This document shows positions 7,174 to 15,102 of a stretch of 64,000 nt of DNA, piece after piece. The notes under the pieces were generated by a model. It searched no databases and was not told the origin of the DNA. It was given only the letters and a program-made list of their open reading frames with translations. Numbering within the stretch: the first letter of the stretch is position 1; the number at the start of each line of letters is the position of its first letter. The position numbers and the translations under genes are program-made. The stretch comes from Erwinia sp050410775 (GTDB taxonomy: Bacteria; Pseudomonadota; Gammaproteobacteria; Enterobacterales; Enterobacteriaceae), in NCBI RefSeq assembly GCF_050410775.1, contig NZ_CP191229.1; one strand, 5' to 3'.

Positions 7174-8181
7174 TCAGTGATAACCTTCGTCCGGCTTGAT
7201 TTTCCCGCGGAACACGTAGTAGCTCCAGAAGGTGTAAACCAGAATAACCGGAATGATCAGCAGGCCGCCTACCAGCATAAAGCCCTGGCTCTGAGGCGGA
7301 GAGGCTGCCATCCAGATGGTAATATTGGGCGGAATGATGTTTGGCCAGATGCTGATGCCAAGTCCGGTAAAGCCCAGGAACACCAGCGCGAGCGTCAGCA
7401 GGAACGGCGCATAGTGCGCGTGACGCTTCAGCGCCCGCAGCAGCGACCAGGAGACCAGCAGCACCAGCACCGGCACCGGCAGGAACCAGAACAGGTTAGG
7501 CAGTGTAAACCAGCGATGCATAATGTTCGCATGCTGTAACGGCGTCCAGACGCTCACCACGGCAATAATGGCCAGCAGCACCAGCAGCAGCGGTTTAGTC
7601 AGCGCGGTCATTTTGCGGTGCAGGTCATGCTCAGTTTTCATGATAAGCCAGGTGCTGCCCAGCAGGGCATAGGCCACTACCAGACCAAGACCGCAGAAGA
7701 GCGCAAAGGGCGTCAGCCATAGCAGTTCAGGCCCGCTGTAGGCGCGGTTAGTCACTTCAAAGCCGTTAATAAAGGAGCCCAGCACTACCCCCTGACTGAA
7801 GGTGGCGATATAGGATCCGGCAATAAAGGATTTGTCCCAGAACGCCCGGTGCTCTTCGGTCGCTTTAAAGCGGAACTCAAAGGCGACGCCGCGAAAAATC
7901 AGACCAATCAGCATAATAGTCAGCGGGACCGACAGCGCATCGATAATTACCGCGTAGGCCAGCGGAAAGGCGCCGAAAAGCCCGGCGCCGCCCAGCACCA
8001 GCCAGGTTTCGTTACCATCCCAGACTGGGGCAACGGTGTTGACCATCATGTCCCGCTCGCCGGCATCCTTATTAAACGGAAACAGGATGCCGATGCCCAG
8101 GTCAAAACCATCCATCACGATATACATCAGAGTCGAGAAGACGATGATGGCGAACCAGATAATTGAGAGATCGATACCCAC
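7174..8181 (-). CDS. cioB: Cytochrome bd-type quinol oxidase subunit II (CioB/CydB)
   Basis: Subunit II of a quinol:O2 oxidoreductase in the inner membrane. The 335-residue length and opening MGIDLSIIWFAII, followed by DGFDLGIGILFPF and NTVAPVWDGNETWLV, fit the CioB branch of CydB; E. coli CydB is longer (379). About eight or nine membrane helices. The start codon is GTG, one base after the cioA stop, so the two are translated as a coupled pair. The oxidase would take electrons from ubiquinol, including those delivered by Gcd. Cyanide resistance is a property of the CioAB class and is not proven here. Confidence 0.93.
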   Translation of the reverse strand: MGIDLSIIWFAIIVFSTLMYIVMDGFDLGIGILFPFNKDAGERDMMVNTVAPVWDGNETWLVLGGAGLFGAFPLAYAVIIDALSVPLTIMLIGLIFRGVAFEFRFKATEEHRAFWDKSFIAGSYIATFSQGVVLGSFINGFEVTNRAYSGPELLWLTPFALFCGLGLVVAYALLGSTWLIMKTEHDLHRKMTALTKPLLLVLLAIIAVVSVWTPLQHANIMHRWFTLPNLFWFLPVPVLVLLVSWSLLRALKRHAHYAPFLLTLALVFLGFTGLGISIWPNIIPPNITIWMAASPPQSQGFMLVGGLLIIPVILVYTFWSYYVFRGKIKPDEGYH

Positions 8182-8182
8182 G

Positions 8183-9610
8183 TTATTTCCCCTCTTCTTC
8201 CGGCGTATGAATTTTTTCCTTCACGGCAGACAACGGACGTGCAGGCGTATGCCGCGTGCCAGGACCGCCTTCAGGTTCATCACTGCCTTCGCCCGGTTTA
8301 GGGCCTTTCTTGATCAGATTGATCAGGTAGATATAGCCTACGCCGAATACCGATGAGTAAACGAGGATAAAGGCGAGCAGGCTGAGGCTCATATGCATTT
8401 CACCATGGGCAGAAACGGCATCCCGGGTGCGCATAAGGCCATAAACCACCCAGGGCTGGCGGCCTATTTCGGTGGTAAACCAGCCAGCAAGGATGGCGAT
8501 AACGCCCGAGGGTCCCATCAACAGCGCAAACCACAGGAAGGGGCGTGAAGTGTAGAGACGATCGCGGAAGCGCAGCCAGAGGCTGATAGTGCCCAGCAGT
8601 ATCATCAGCAAGCCAAGCGCGACCATGACGCGGAATGACCAGAAGATAATGGTGGAGTTGGGCCGGTCTTCTTTCGGGAAACTCTTCAGCGCCGGTATCT
8701 GCTTGTCCAGGCTATGCGTCAGGATCAGGCTGCCCAGATAGGGGATTTCCAGCGCATATTTGGTTCTTTCCTCCTCCATATCCGGCAGGCCAAAGAGGAT
8801 AAGCGGCGTCGGCTCATTGGCGACGTTTTCCCAGTGCCCTTCGATTGCGGCGATTTTAGCTGGCTGATGCTTCAGCGTATTCAGGCCGTGAGCATCGCCA
8901 ATCATCGCCTGAATCGGAGCCACGATCAGCGCCATCCACATCGCCATAGAGAGCATTTTGCGGATAGCTGGCGTATCGTTTTTACGCAGCAGGTGCCAGG
9001 CAGCAGAAGCCCCGACGAAAAAGGCGCTGGCCAGGAAGGCGGCGGTCGACATATGCAGCAGCCGGTAAGGGAATGACGGGTTAAAGATAATTTTGAACCA
9101 GTCTACCGGGATGACGATGCCGTCCTGAATTGCGTAACCCTGAGGCGTATGCATCCAGCTGTTAGAGGCGAGTATCCAGAAGGTTGAGATAAGCGTGCCC
9201 AGCGCAACCATACAGGTGGCGAAGAAATGCAGCCCAGGCCCCACGCGGTTCCAGCCAAAGAGCATTACCCCCAGGAAGCCCGCTTCGAGGAAGAAGGCGG
9301 TCAGCACCTCATAGGTGAGCAGGGGACCGGTCACGCTCCCGGCAAACTGGGAGAAACCGCTCCAGTTGGTACCGAACTGATAAGCCATTACCAGTCCCGA
9401 AACCACGCCCATACCGAAGTTGACGGCGAAGATTTTCGACCAGAAGTGATAAAGATCGCGATAATCCTGATTTCTGGTTTTCAGCCACAGACCTTCAAGC
9501 ACCGCCAGGAAGCTGGCGAGGCCGATGGTGATAGCCGGAAAGATTATATGGAAGGAAACGGTGAAGGCGAATTGTATCCTTGCCAGTTCAAATGCATCTA
9601 ATCCAAACAT
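8183..9610 (-). CDS. cioA: Cytochrome bd-type quinol oxidase subunit I (CioA/CydA)
   Basis: Haem-bearing subunit of the oxidase. The protein has 475 residues, short compared with E. coli CydA (522) because the quinol-binding Q-loop is short, as in the CioA group. Seen features are His21 in FTVSFHIIFPA (haem ligand), GWNRVGPGLHFFATCMVALG, the histidine in PYRLLHMSTAAF (near residue 187, b558 ligand) and GRQPWVVYGLMRT. A charged C-terminal tail (EGSDEPEGGPGTRHTPARPL) is unusual for CydA. The ATG is preceded by GAGG. It heads the cioAB-DUF2474 operon. A separate cydABX operon is not in this window. Confidence 0.94.
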   Translation of the reverse strand: MFGLDAFELARIQFAFTVSFHIIFPAITIGLASFLAVLEGLWLKTRNQDYRDLYHFWSKIFAVNFGMGVVSGLVMAYQFGTNWSGFSQFAGSVTGPLLTYEVLTAFFLEAGFLGVMLFGWNRVGPGLHFFATCMVALGTLISTFWILASNSWMHTPQGYAIQDGIVIPVDWFKIIFNPSFPYRLLHMSTAAFLASAFFVGASAAWHLLRKNDTPAIRKMLSMAMWMALIVAPIQAMIGDAHGLNTLKHQPAKIAAIEGHWENVANEPTPLILFGLPDMEEERTKYALEIPYLGSLILTHSLDKQIPALKSFPKEDRPNSTIIFWSFRVMVALGLLMILLGTISLWLRFRDRLYTSRPFLWFALLMGPSGVIAILAGWFTTEIGRQPWVVYGLMRTRDAVSAHGEMHMSLSLLAFILVYSSVFGVGYIYLINLIKKGPKPGEGSDEPEGGPGTRHTPARPLSAVKEKIHTPEEEGK

Positions 9611-10990
9611 TGCTTACCTCGATCTAACATACACTGCCCTTTCTTTATTATTTACCCACCTTCAACCAAACCGTGCCTGGTCAGCACGTTATCGTGCCTT
9701 TAATGGATAATTTCATCGAAGGTTTGATCCTGAGACCAAAACAGGTGAAGGAGAAGAAACAGTAAGGCCTTTCTTACCTATAACAGCATAGAACTTTGCG
9801 AGGAATTGTTTCCCTTTTTCGTTAAATTATTTTTCCTTATTGTTAATGTGATTATTCAATTTGGATTTTTGATGTAAAAATAATGTGTTGCCCGCGACGG
9901 TTGTCCGTAGGGCAGTGAGTGAAGCGAAGCGGGGCTGGGCGTTTTTACAGGGCGTGCTATTTATAACATCTGCGGTGAATATAATTTTTATCTTGCAGGC
10001 GAACGCCCCGAAGTGACTGACGTTGAGGGCTTAACCCGTAAAACCGATTAGGTTATTAATGTGAACAGTTTGTTATAACAAAGCACGTTGCGTTGAATCC
10101 TCCAGCAGGCAGGCTCTACCCGGTAAAAGAAGGAAGATGTAAATGCGGGTTTTGCAAAAGACGGTAAATGTTAAAGTTTATCGATGCAGTTAGTTTCATC
10201 CTGAATCATTTTGTTACATGTAAGGTGGGTTTAAGTCTCTTGTGTTTGTCTTAGATCAGGGTTTTTTATTTTGTGTGGAAGAGGCATCTTCAATGCACTG
10301 TAGAGAGTGAGCAATGCGCTAACCTGATGGCATGAACAGTTTCATGTAAAAGCATTATAAGAAGTGCACAGATAAAATTACGCGAAAGATAAATTAAGAG
10401 CTAAGCAGAACAGGAACTTAGCAGAGGAAAATAAAAATTATAGCGCTTATGCAATTATAATTGCCCATGTTTAGGGGAATAGGCCATCTACGTATTTTTA
10501 CCTGACCCTAAGCCATTTTATGACGCCAGATAAAATTATTTCAGCAAGCTCGCGCCAAACTCTCCGCAATAAATCCATTGTATCAGTTTTTAACTGAAAA
10601 ACGCTCTGTATGGTGAGTTATCTTCTATTCTCTCCACACGGCGTTCTTTTTCTCAATAAAGCTTTTGTGATGCTCTGATCTTTCAGAAGAAAGCCACTTA
10701 TTCCCAGAGTGAGTCTGGCGGTATAAAGCGCTATTACTGCAAAAAAGGTATTTCTTGCCTCGTATTAACTGAGGCACCGCGCCCTGAACAGGCATCAACA
10801 GTATAAGAAAGGTGTGTATGCGGTCCGGGAATGAGTTCAGAAAGGGAGAGGTAGGGAAAGTAGCCTAACGACAGGAGCATAAGAGATTCACCTGATGGCC
10901 GTTTGACGGTCGGGCGCTTCCGAAGGCGTTTCCGGATCCTTTCATTTGAGCAGGAAAGTTTGATCTCTCTCCCAAAATGTAAATTTCCCG

Positions 10991-11019
10991 TTGACGTAAC
11001 GTTTAAGTGCCGGGATGTT
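10991..11019 (+). promoter_or_regulatory. Candidate gntT promoter
   Basis: TTGACG (10991-10996), a 17-base spacer and GATGTT (11014-11019). The -35 is good and the -10 weak, which suits an activated or repressed promoter. The -10 is inside the first GntR-type operator, so repressor binding would block polymerase. Confidence 0.5.
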
Positions 11020-11044
11020 ACCGTTAACATGTTCCCGGTAACAA
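11015..11044. promoter_or_regulatory. Two overlapping GntR-type operators
   Basis: ATGTTACCGTTAACAT (11015-11030) and ATGTTCCCGGTAACAA (11029-11044) both fit the GntR consensus ATGTTA-N4-TAACAT known from E. coli gluconate genes. Centres are 14 bp apart. They cover the -10 and the likely start site of gntT, so gluconate would derepress the gene. gntR itself is not in the window. Confidence 0.8.
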
Positions 11045-11158
11045 CACCAGAGTACGGCTCTGCTACCCTCTAACAACCACCCGCTGCGGCTATGCAGTAA
11101 GGGAAAAATAACGTAAGTCTGTCTGTCGGGCAGGCTATACGCACCGGAGAAGAAAACT

Positions 11159-12475
11159 ATGCCTTTAGTCATTGTTGCGATTGGCGTCATGCTGTTGCTG
11201 CTGCTGATGATACGATTCAGACTGAACGGATTTATTGCACTGATCCTGGTCGCGCTGGCGGTAGGCGTCATGCAGGGAATGCCGGTTAATAAAGTGATCG
11301 ACTCGATAAAAGCGGGCGTGGGCGGAACCCTCGGCGGACTGGCGCTGATCATGGGCTTTGGCGCCATGCTGGGCAAATTGCTGGCTGACTGCGGCGGCGC
11401 ACAGCGTATCGCCACCACGTTAATCGCGAAGTTCGGCGAGAAGCACATTCAGTGGGCAGTGGTACTGACGGGCTTTACCGTAGGCTTTGCCCTGTTTTAT
11501 GAGGTGGGCTTCGTACTGATGCTGCCGCTGGTGCTGACTATCGCCGCCTCCGCCCGCGTTCCTCTGCTGTTTGTTGGCGTGCCGATGGCGGCCGCGCTCT
11601 CCGTAACCCACGGCTTTTTACCGCCTCACCCAGGCCCGACAGCTATCGCCACGCTGTTCCATGCCGATATGGGGAAAACACTTCTGTTTGGGACATTACT
11701 GGCCATCCCCACCGTGATCCTGGCAGGGCCCGTCTTTGCGCGTTTCCTGAAAAACATCGATAAGCCCATTCCTGAAGGCCTCTACAATCCAAAAACCTTT
11801 ACCGAAGCAGAGATGCCAAGCTTTGGCGTCAGCGTCTGGACGGCTCTTGTTCCCGTCGTGCTGATGGCGCTTCGTGCCGTTGCCGAGATGGTGCTGCCAA
11901 AAGGGCACGGTTTACTGGCCTATGCGGAATTTTTTGGCGATCCGATCATGGCTACGCTGATTGCCGTACTGATCGCGCTGTTCACCTTTGGCCTCAACCG
12001 TGGCCGGACGATGGATCAGGTAATGGATACGCTGACTGAATCCATTAAGATTATCGCGATGATGCTGCTGATTATTGGCGGCGGCGGGGCGTTTAAGCAG
12101 GTTCTGGTAGACAGCGGCGTCGATAAATATATCGCTGCGATGATGGAAGGCAGCACTGTCTCTCCGATCCTGATGGCCTGGTCTATCGCTGCCGCGCTGC
12201 GCATTGCGCTGGGCTCAGCCACGGTGGCGGCGATCACTGCTGGTGGCATCGTCGCCCCGATCATCGCTACCACCGGCGTCAGCCCTGAACTGATGGTAAT
12301 TGCCGTAGGCTCCGGCAGCGTGATCTTCTCGCACGTTAACGATCCTGGGTTCTGGTTATTTAAAGAGTACTTCAACCTGAGCATCGGCGAAACGATGCGC
12401 TCGTGGTCAGTGCTGGAAACCATTATCGCCGTGTGCGGCCTGGCAGGATGTCTGGCGCTTCAGGCCATTATCTGA
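11159..12475 (+). CDS. gntT: High-affinity gluconate permease GntT
   Basis: Proton-coupled gluconate importer of the GntP family in the inner membrane. It has 438 residues, the same as E. coli GntT, and near-identical blocks GGLALIMGFGAMLGKLLADC, FALFYEVGFVLMLPLV, HGFLPPHPGPTAIATLFHAD and AVGSGSVIFSHVNDPGFWLF. About 12 to 14 membrane segments. It stands alone, not beside gntK or gntU. GntR-type operators upstream support gluconate as the inducer. It complements Gcd: gluconate made in the periplasm can be taken up by this carrier. Confidence 0.95.
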   Translation: MPLVIVAIGVMLLLLLMIRFRLNGFIALILVALAVGVMQGMPVNKVIDSIKAGVGGTLGGLALIMGFGAMLGKLLADCGGAQRIATTLIAKFGEKHIQWAVVLTGFTVGFALFYEVGFVLMLPLVLTIAASARVPLLFVGVPMAAALSVTHGFLPPHPGPTAIATLFHADMGKTLLFGTLLAIPTVILAGPVFARFLKNIDKPIPEGLYNPKTFTEAEMPSFGVSVWTALVPVVLMALRAVAEMVLPKGHGLLAYAEFFGDPIMATLIAVLIALFTFGLNRGRTMDQVMDTLTESIKIIAMMLLIIGGGGAFKQVLVDSGVDKYIAAMMEGSTVSPILMAWSIAAALRIALGSATVAAITAGGIVAPIIATTGVSPELMVIAVGSGSVIFSHVNDPGFWLFKEYFNLSIGETMRSWSVLETIIAVCGLAGCLALQAII

Positions 12476-12485
12476 TTTGTCATCC

Positions 12486-12512
12486 AGTATGCCGCTGTTA
12501 CAGCGGCATACT
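12486..12512 (+). terminator. Hairpin after gntT, T-run displaced
   Basis: A perfect 12-bp stem AGTATGCCGCTG/CAGCGGCATACT with loop TTA begins 11 bases after the gntT stop. A T-run does not follow directly: 40 bases of a 7-bp tandem repeat lie between the stem and TTTTTT at about 12553. Confidence 0.55.
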
Positions 12513-12513
12513 G

Positions 12514-12553
12514 TTCCTGCTTCCTGCTTCCTGCTTCCTGCTTCCTGCTTCCT
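12514..12553 (+). repeat. 7-bp tandem repeat (TTCCTGC) x 5.7
   Basis: Five exact copies of TTCCTGC (12514-12548) and a partial sixth (TTCCT), next to the gntT terminator hairpin. Non-coding and prone to slippage; copy number is likely to vary among isolates. Confidence 0.95.
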
Positions 12554-12774
12554 TTTTTCCTCATGTCCTCTTCGCTTGTTTTTTGTCCTTTCTGGCTCTT
12601 GTAGCCTGCAGGTCACTGCCAGAACGCAATGAAATTATCCTTCATCTTGCCGGAAGGCATTTACGCCGCTGTTTTTTACCGTTTAATTTCAAGAAGCTAA
12701 TTCCTGCGCGTCAGCAAACGGGCGCCGGTCGTTATCACTCCTCCCTGAGAAAAGGAGGAAAATGACGCGGGAAG

Positions 12775-12804
12775 TTGCCATCAATATCTTTTAGTAAGTA
12801 TACT
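12775..12804 (+). promoter_or_regulatory. Sigma-70 promoter with flanking inverted repeat
   Basis: TTGCCA (12775-12780), 18-base spacer, TATACT (12799-12804). TTTAGTAA (12790-12797) just before the -10 and TTACTAAA (12830-12837) about 40 bp downstream form an inverted repeat around the expected start site. It would drive the gene at 13010 with a leader of about 200 bases. Confidence 0.5.
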
Positions 12805-13009
12805 ATCGCCTTGAAATTATTTGATTTTTTTACTAAAGCCAAATTTTGACCGGGCCCGGATCGCGCGTAATCTGATAACACTATTCTGCCGCCTCTGTGA
12901 GGCAGGCCGCCCGGCGCGTTTTTATTTCCTTAACCTTTGCGTTAACGGTTTGATTCTCCTGATACCGTGAACTGGTTTGCGGGCAGCTGCCTTTGGGGAC
13001 TATTGCAGT

Positions 13010-14116
13010 ATGGAAAGTGAACAGAGTAATGCGCATATCGTGCCCGAACTGAAATTCGTGGGGATCGCCCCGGAGATCGTCAAGCTCGGAAAACGCCTTG
13101 CGGATACTAAATATCAGATTGATACGCTGGGAAAAAACGGCTGGGGCGAGCTGACGGGCAACCTGCATGGCCTTGAGCCGAGCGGGGAGTGGGACGGCCC
13201 TGATGACGCGCTCACCTTTTTCAGTAAGGTTTTCCCCTTTGCCCGGCTGCCGGCGGAAACCGAGCCCCTGGGCGTTTTTCAGGTGCCGACGGAACATGTC
13301 ATCGGTCGTAGCTGGCGCTGGTGGCCTGAGCATCTGAATGCGAACAGTGAGGCCCGTCTGGCTGAACACCTTAATGGGCCATTCGCGGCGGAGAGCACTT
13401 CCTTTTACTTTATTGCTTCTCTGGGCGTGCTGCTAGCGGCGCAGGGGCAGAGCCGGGTGAATTATTGTCGCCAGCGACATATCCCGTTAATGTCTGCCCG
13501 CGTCAGTAACCTTAACTATCCGCCAGCCGATCGTTTCCGCCTTTATCACGTTACGCGAGGAAATACGCGACAGAGCTGGGTAGTGCTTAACGATCGCTAT
13601 CTTCAACCCATACAGTGGCCGCGCATCTCTCTGCCCGCGTTAAAAACCTATGGCGTGCACAGCGGCAGTTGGCCACTGACCTTTCCGCCAGTAAGCCGTG
13701 TTTTCGATGAACTGTATCAGCCTCAGCCTGCGGAAGATTTTATTGCCCCTTGTGTGGATCTGGAGGCACTGAAGGTTGCCATCAGGGCAGAGAATGAAGC
13801 AGAACGGCAGGCGGTAAAACCGGTCAAAATGGCGCTGAGCGATATGGATATCACCAACATCTGGCCGATCAGTATTACGCTCTCCTTCTTTTTTATACTC
13901 TCGATGGTGGTAGCGGGGGTGACCGCAGGGGAAGGATTGTCAGGGAGCATCAGCCTGCTGGTTTGCGGCATGGCAGGAAGCCTGCTGCTGTTCCTTGCTA
14001 CTCCGGTTTTTCTGGTCAGCAAGCGGCTGCACAGGAACTTTGAACTGGTTGACGCCACAGGCAAAACGGAGACAGCAGAACTGAAGAAAGCAGACGACCC
14101 CGCGTCCCAGTCCTGA
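13010..14116 (+). CDS. Unrecognised membrane protein, 368 residues
   Basis: I do not recognise a family. The frame is open from a TTG at 12977, but the ATG at 13010 (MESEQSNAHIVPELKF) is the better start. Residues 1 to about 270 are soluble, rich in tryptophan and proline in the middle (GRSWRWWPEHLNANS, YLQPIQWPRISLPA); two membrane helices follow near residues 280-302 and 308-332, and a short charged tail faces the same side as the N-terminus, probably the cytoplasm. Codon use looks like its neighbours. It stands alone between gntT and a small minus-strand gene and has its own promoter candidate. Its function cannot be stated. Confidence 0.75.
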   Translation: MESEQSNAHIVPELKFVGIAPEIVKLGKRLADTKYQIDTLGKNGWGELTGNLHGLEPSGEWDGPDDALTFFSKVFPFARLPAETEPLGVFQVPTEHVIGRSWRWWPEHLNANSEARLAEHLNGPFAAESTSFYFIASLGVLLAAQGQSRVNYCRQRHIPLMSARVSNLNYPPADRFRLYHVTRGNTRQSWVVLNDRYLQPIQWPRISLPALKTYGVHSGSWPLTFPPVSRVFDELYQPQPAEDFIAPCVDLEALKVAIRAENEAERQAVKPVKMALSDMDITNIWPISITLSFFFILSMVVAGVTAGEGLSGSISLLVCGMAGSLLLFLATPVFLVSKRLHRNFELVDATGKTETAELKKADDPASQS

Positions 14117-14140
14117 GCCCGGCTCGCGGCGTAACGTGAA

Positions 14141-14162
14141 AAGGGCCTCCTGAGAGGCCCTG
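14141..14162 (-). terminator. Terminator of the 14175-14420 gene
   Basis: GGGCCTC-CTGA-GAGGCCC (14143-14160) with TTTTC following on the minus strand. In the plus direction there is no T-run, so it may serve the gene at 13010 only weakly. Confidence 0.7.
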
Positions 14163-14174
14163 CGGGTATCGGGG

Positions 14175-14420
14175 TTAATGAGGCTGCTCAAATCCCGCTT
14201 TCACCATCTCTTCTCTGAACGCATTCGCGATGGCGCGGTTACCGCCGGTGACAGGGAAGATAACGTTATTTACCACATCGTCCAGGTAATGTTCATCGAA
14301 CTCCTGCCGGGTAAGCTGTGAACCGCCTTCATCATTGATAGCGATAAATCCCTGGATATGATTACCTGCGTTTTTCGCCTTCAGGCTGTACCTGCCCATA
14401 CTGCTGTTAATGGTGCTCAT
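14175..14420 (-). CDS. Small hypothetical protein, 81 residues
   Basis: No family recognised. The protein is soluble and has no membrane helix. It starts MSTINSSMGRYSLKAKNAGN and ends VKAGFEQPH. A strong AAGGAGAT ribosome site six bases before the ATG and a terminator directly after the stop indicate a real single gene. Its predicted mix of strands and a C-terminal helix (RAIANAFREEMVKAGF) gives no clue to function. Confidence 0.75.
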   Translation of the reverse strand: MSTINSSMGRYSLKAKNAGNHIQGFIAINDEGGSQLTRQEFDEHYLDDVVNNVIFPVTGGNRAIANAFREEMVKAGFEQPH

Positions 14421-14755
14421 ATGATCTCCTTGTTAACCATCGTGGATAAGTCATAGCAAGTGAGTCCATAGCAAATGACTGCAATAATTCTAGCCAGGGC
14501 GGGCCCGCGCATCTAAGAATTTTCTGTAAACAAAGCGCAGAGCGTGATCGCTATCGCGAAAAAATACGAGCGCTGCGAGCAGAATCATTTTCCCTAACTA
14601 TTTGATAACAATATAATGTGGTTAAAGTGCAGAATCGATTTTCTTCAGCATTGCCGCCTGGGCTTAACGCTTAGCAGCAAGCGTAACCGCACATCTTCTT
14701 CTACACTTAAGTGGCTACACTGTAGTGACTTTTTTAATTTGGTGAGGAAAATGGA
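14421..14755. other. Divergent intergenic region before yohP
   Basis: 335 bases between the divergent gene at 14175-14420 and yohP. It carries the sigma-S-like promoter of yohP near its right end and presumably the promoter of the minus-strand gene. A GC block GGGCGGGCCCGCGC lies near 14502. No gene. Confidence 0.6.
14699..14710 (+). promoter_or_regulatory. Sigma-S-type -10 for yohP
   Basis: TTCTACACTTAA fits the KCTAYRCTTAA extended -10 and lies about 45 bases upstream of the yohP ATG. It overlaps the palindrome CACTTAAGTG. This agrees with the stationary-phase induction reported for small membrane proteins of this kind in E. coli. Confidence 0.6.
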
Positions 14756-14839
14756 ATGAAGATTATACTCTGGATCATTGCAATTATTTTTATTGTGGGC
14801 CTGCTGACGCTGACTGGCGTGTTTAAAATCCTGTTCTAA
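14756..14839 (+). CDS. yohP: Small membrane protein YohP, 27 residues
   Basis: A 27-residue single-helix inner-membrane protein too short for ordinary gene finding. It begins MKIILWIIAIIFIVGLL and ends TGVFKILF, aligning end to end with E. coli YohP (also 27 residues). The GGTGAGGA ribosome site fits the ATG at 14756; another ATG at 14751 is out of frame and meets a TGA after one codon. A sigma-S-like promoter lies upstream and an intrinsic hairpin follows at once. In E. coli YohP is a model of post-translational insertion with its mRNA found at the membrane; its role is unknown. Confidence 0.88.
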   Translation: MKIILWIIAIIFIVGLLTLTGVFKILF

Positions 14840-14849
14840 ACGCCTCCCC

Positions 14850-14880
14850 GTAACGGGGAAGCTTCTCCCCGTTACCCTTT
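14850..14880. terminator. Terminator after yohP
   Basis: Stem GTAACGGGG/CCCCGTTAC (14850-14858, 14867-14875) with an eight-base loop, then CCCTTT. It overlaps by a few bases the 3' end of the convergent minus-strand gene at 14872 and may be shared. Confidence 0.65.
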
Positions 14881-15102
14881 GGCCTGTGACGATATTCCCG
14901 TAGATACCTGCCCATCGCCCGTTCTGATAAGCGCGTGCTTTTTACGCCGGGAGACAGGTCCACCTGCCGCCGCATAATAAGGCGTATCCAGTAAAGTCAT
15001 CGGTTTATGGCAGTTCGCGCAAACTGCGCCATGATGGTTGCCATACTGGCTACCGCGAGTCGAAAACACAAATTTCCCACATCCACATTTCCCGCAACGC
15101 AT
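14872..15102 (-). CDS. Small zinc-ribbon protein, hypothetical
   Basis: A 76-residue protein from the ATG at 15102 (MRCGKCGCGKFVFSTRGSQ). It has a CGKCGC knuckle near the start and a second CANC pair about 25 residues on, so a four-cysteine zinc ribbon is likely; the basic C-terminal part (SRRKKHALIRTGDGQ) could contact nucleic acid. The open frame extends upstream to a GTG at 15147; GTG at 15108 is another possible start, closer to the GGGAG site. I do not recognise a named family member. Confidence 0.65.
   Translation of the reverse strand: MRCGKCGCGKFVFSTRGSQYGNHHGAVCANCHKPMTLLDTPYYAAAGGPVSRRKKHALIRTGDGQVSTGISSQAKG

Larger units (their letters stand above)
9611..11158. other. 1.5 kb gene-free, AT-rich intergenic region
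   Basis: This stretch separates divergent cioA and gntT. No frame with family signs or a good ribosome site was found; the 98-codon minus frame at 10734-11030 looks like chance. The last 170 bases hold the gntT promoter and GntR operators. The rest is AT-rich with a GC-richer block at about 9890-10030 and no convincing intrinsic terminator. It is long for this genome and may hold small RNAs, a decayed gene or complex promoter control. Confidence 0.6.
12476..13009. other. gntT to 13010 intergenic region
   Basis: 534 bases. It holds the hairpin and tandem repeat above, an ATG at 12762 with a GGAGG site but only ten codons, a promoter at 12775-12804 and an inverted repeat around it. No supported protein gene. 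Confidence 0.6.

Noticed and set aside
10734..11030. 98-codon minus-strand frame in the gntT upstream region
   Set aside because: It overlaps the gntT promoter and operators, has mixed composition and no recognisable domain.
12762..12794. Ten-codon frame with a GGAGG site upstream of the gene at 13010
   Set aside because: The best promoter starts within or after it, so it would not be transcribed with the gene; the ribosome site is also paired in a TCCTCC/GGAGGA hairpin.
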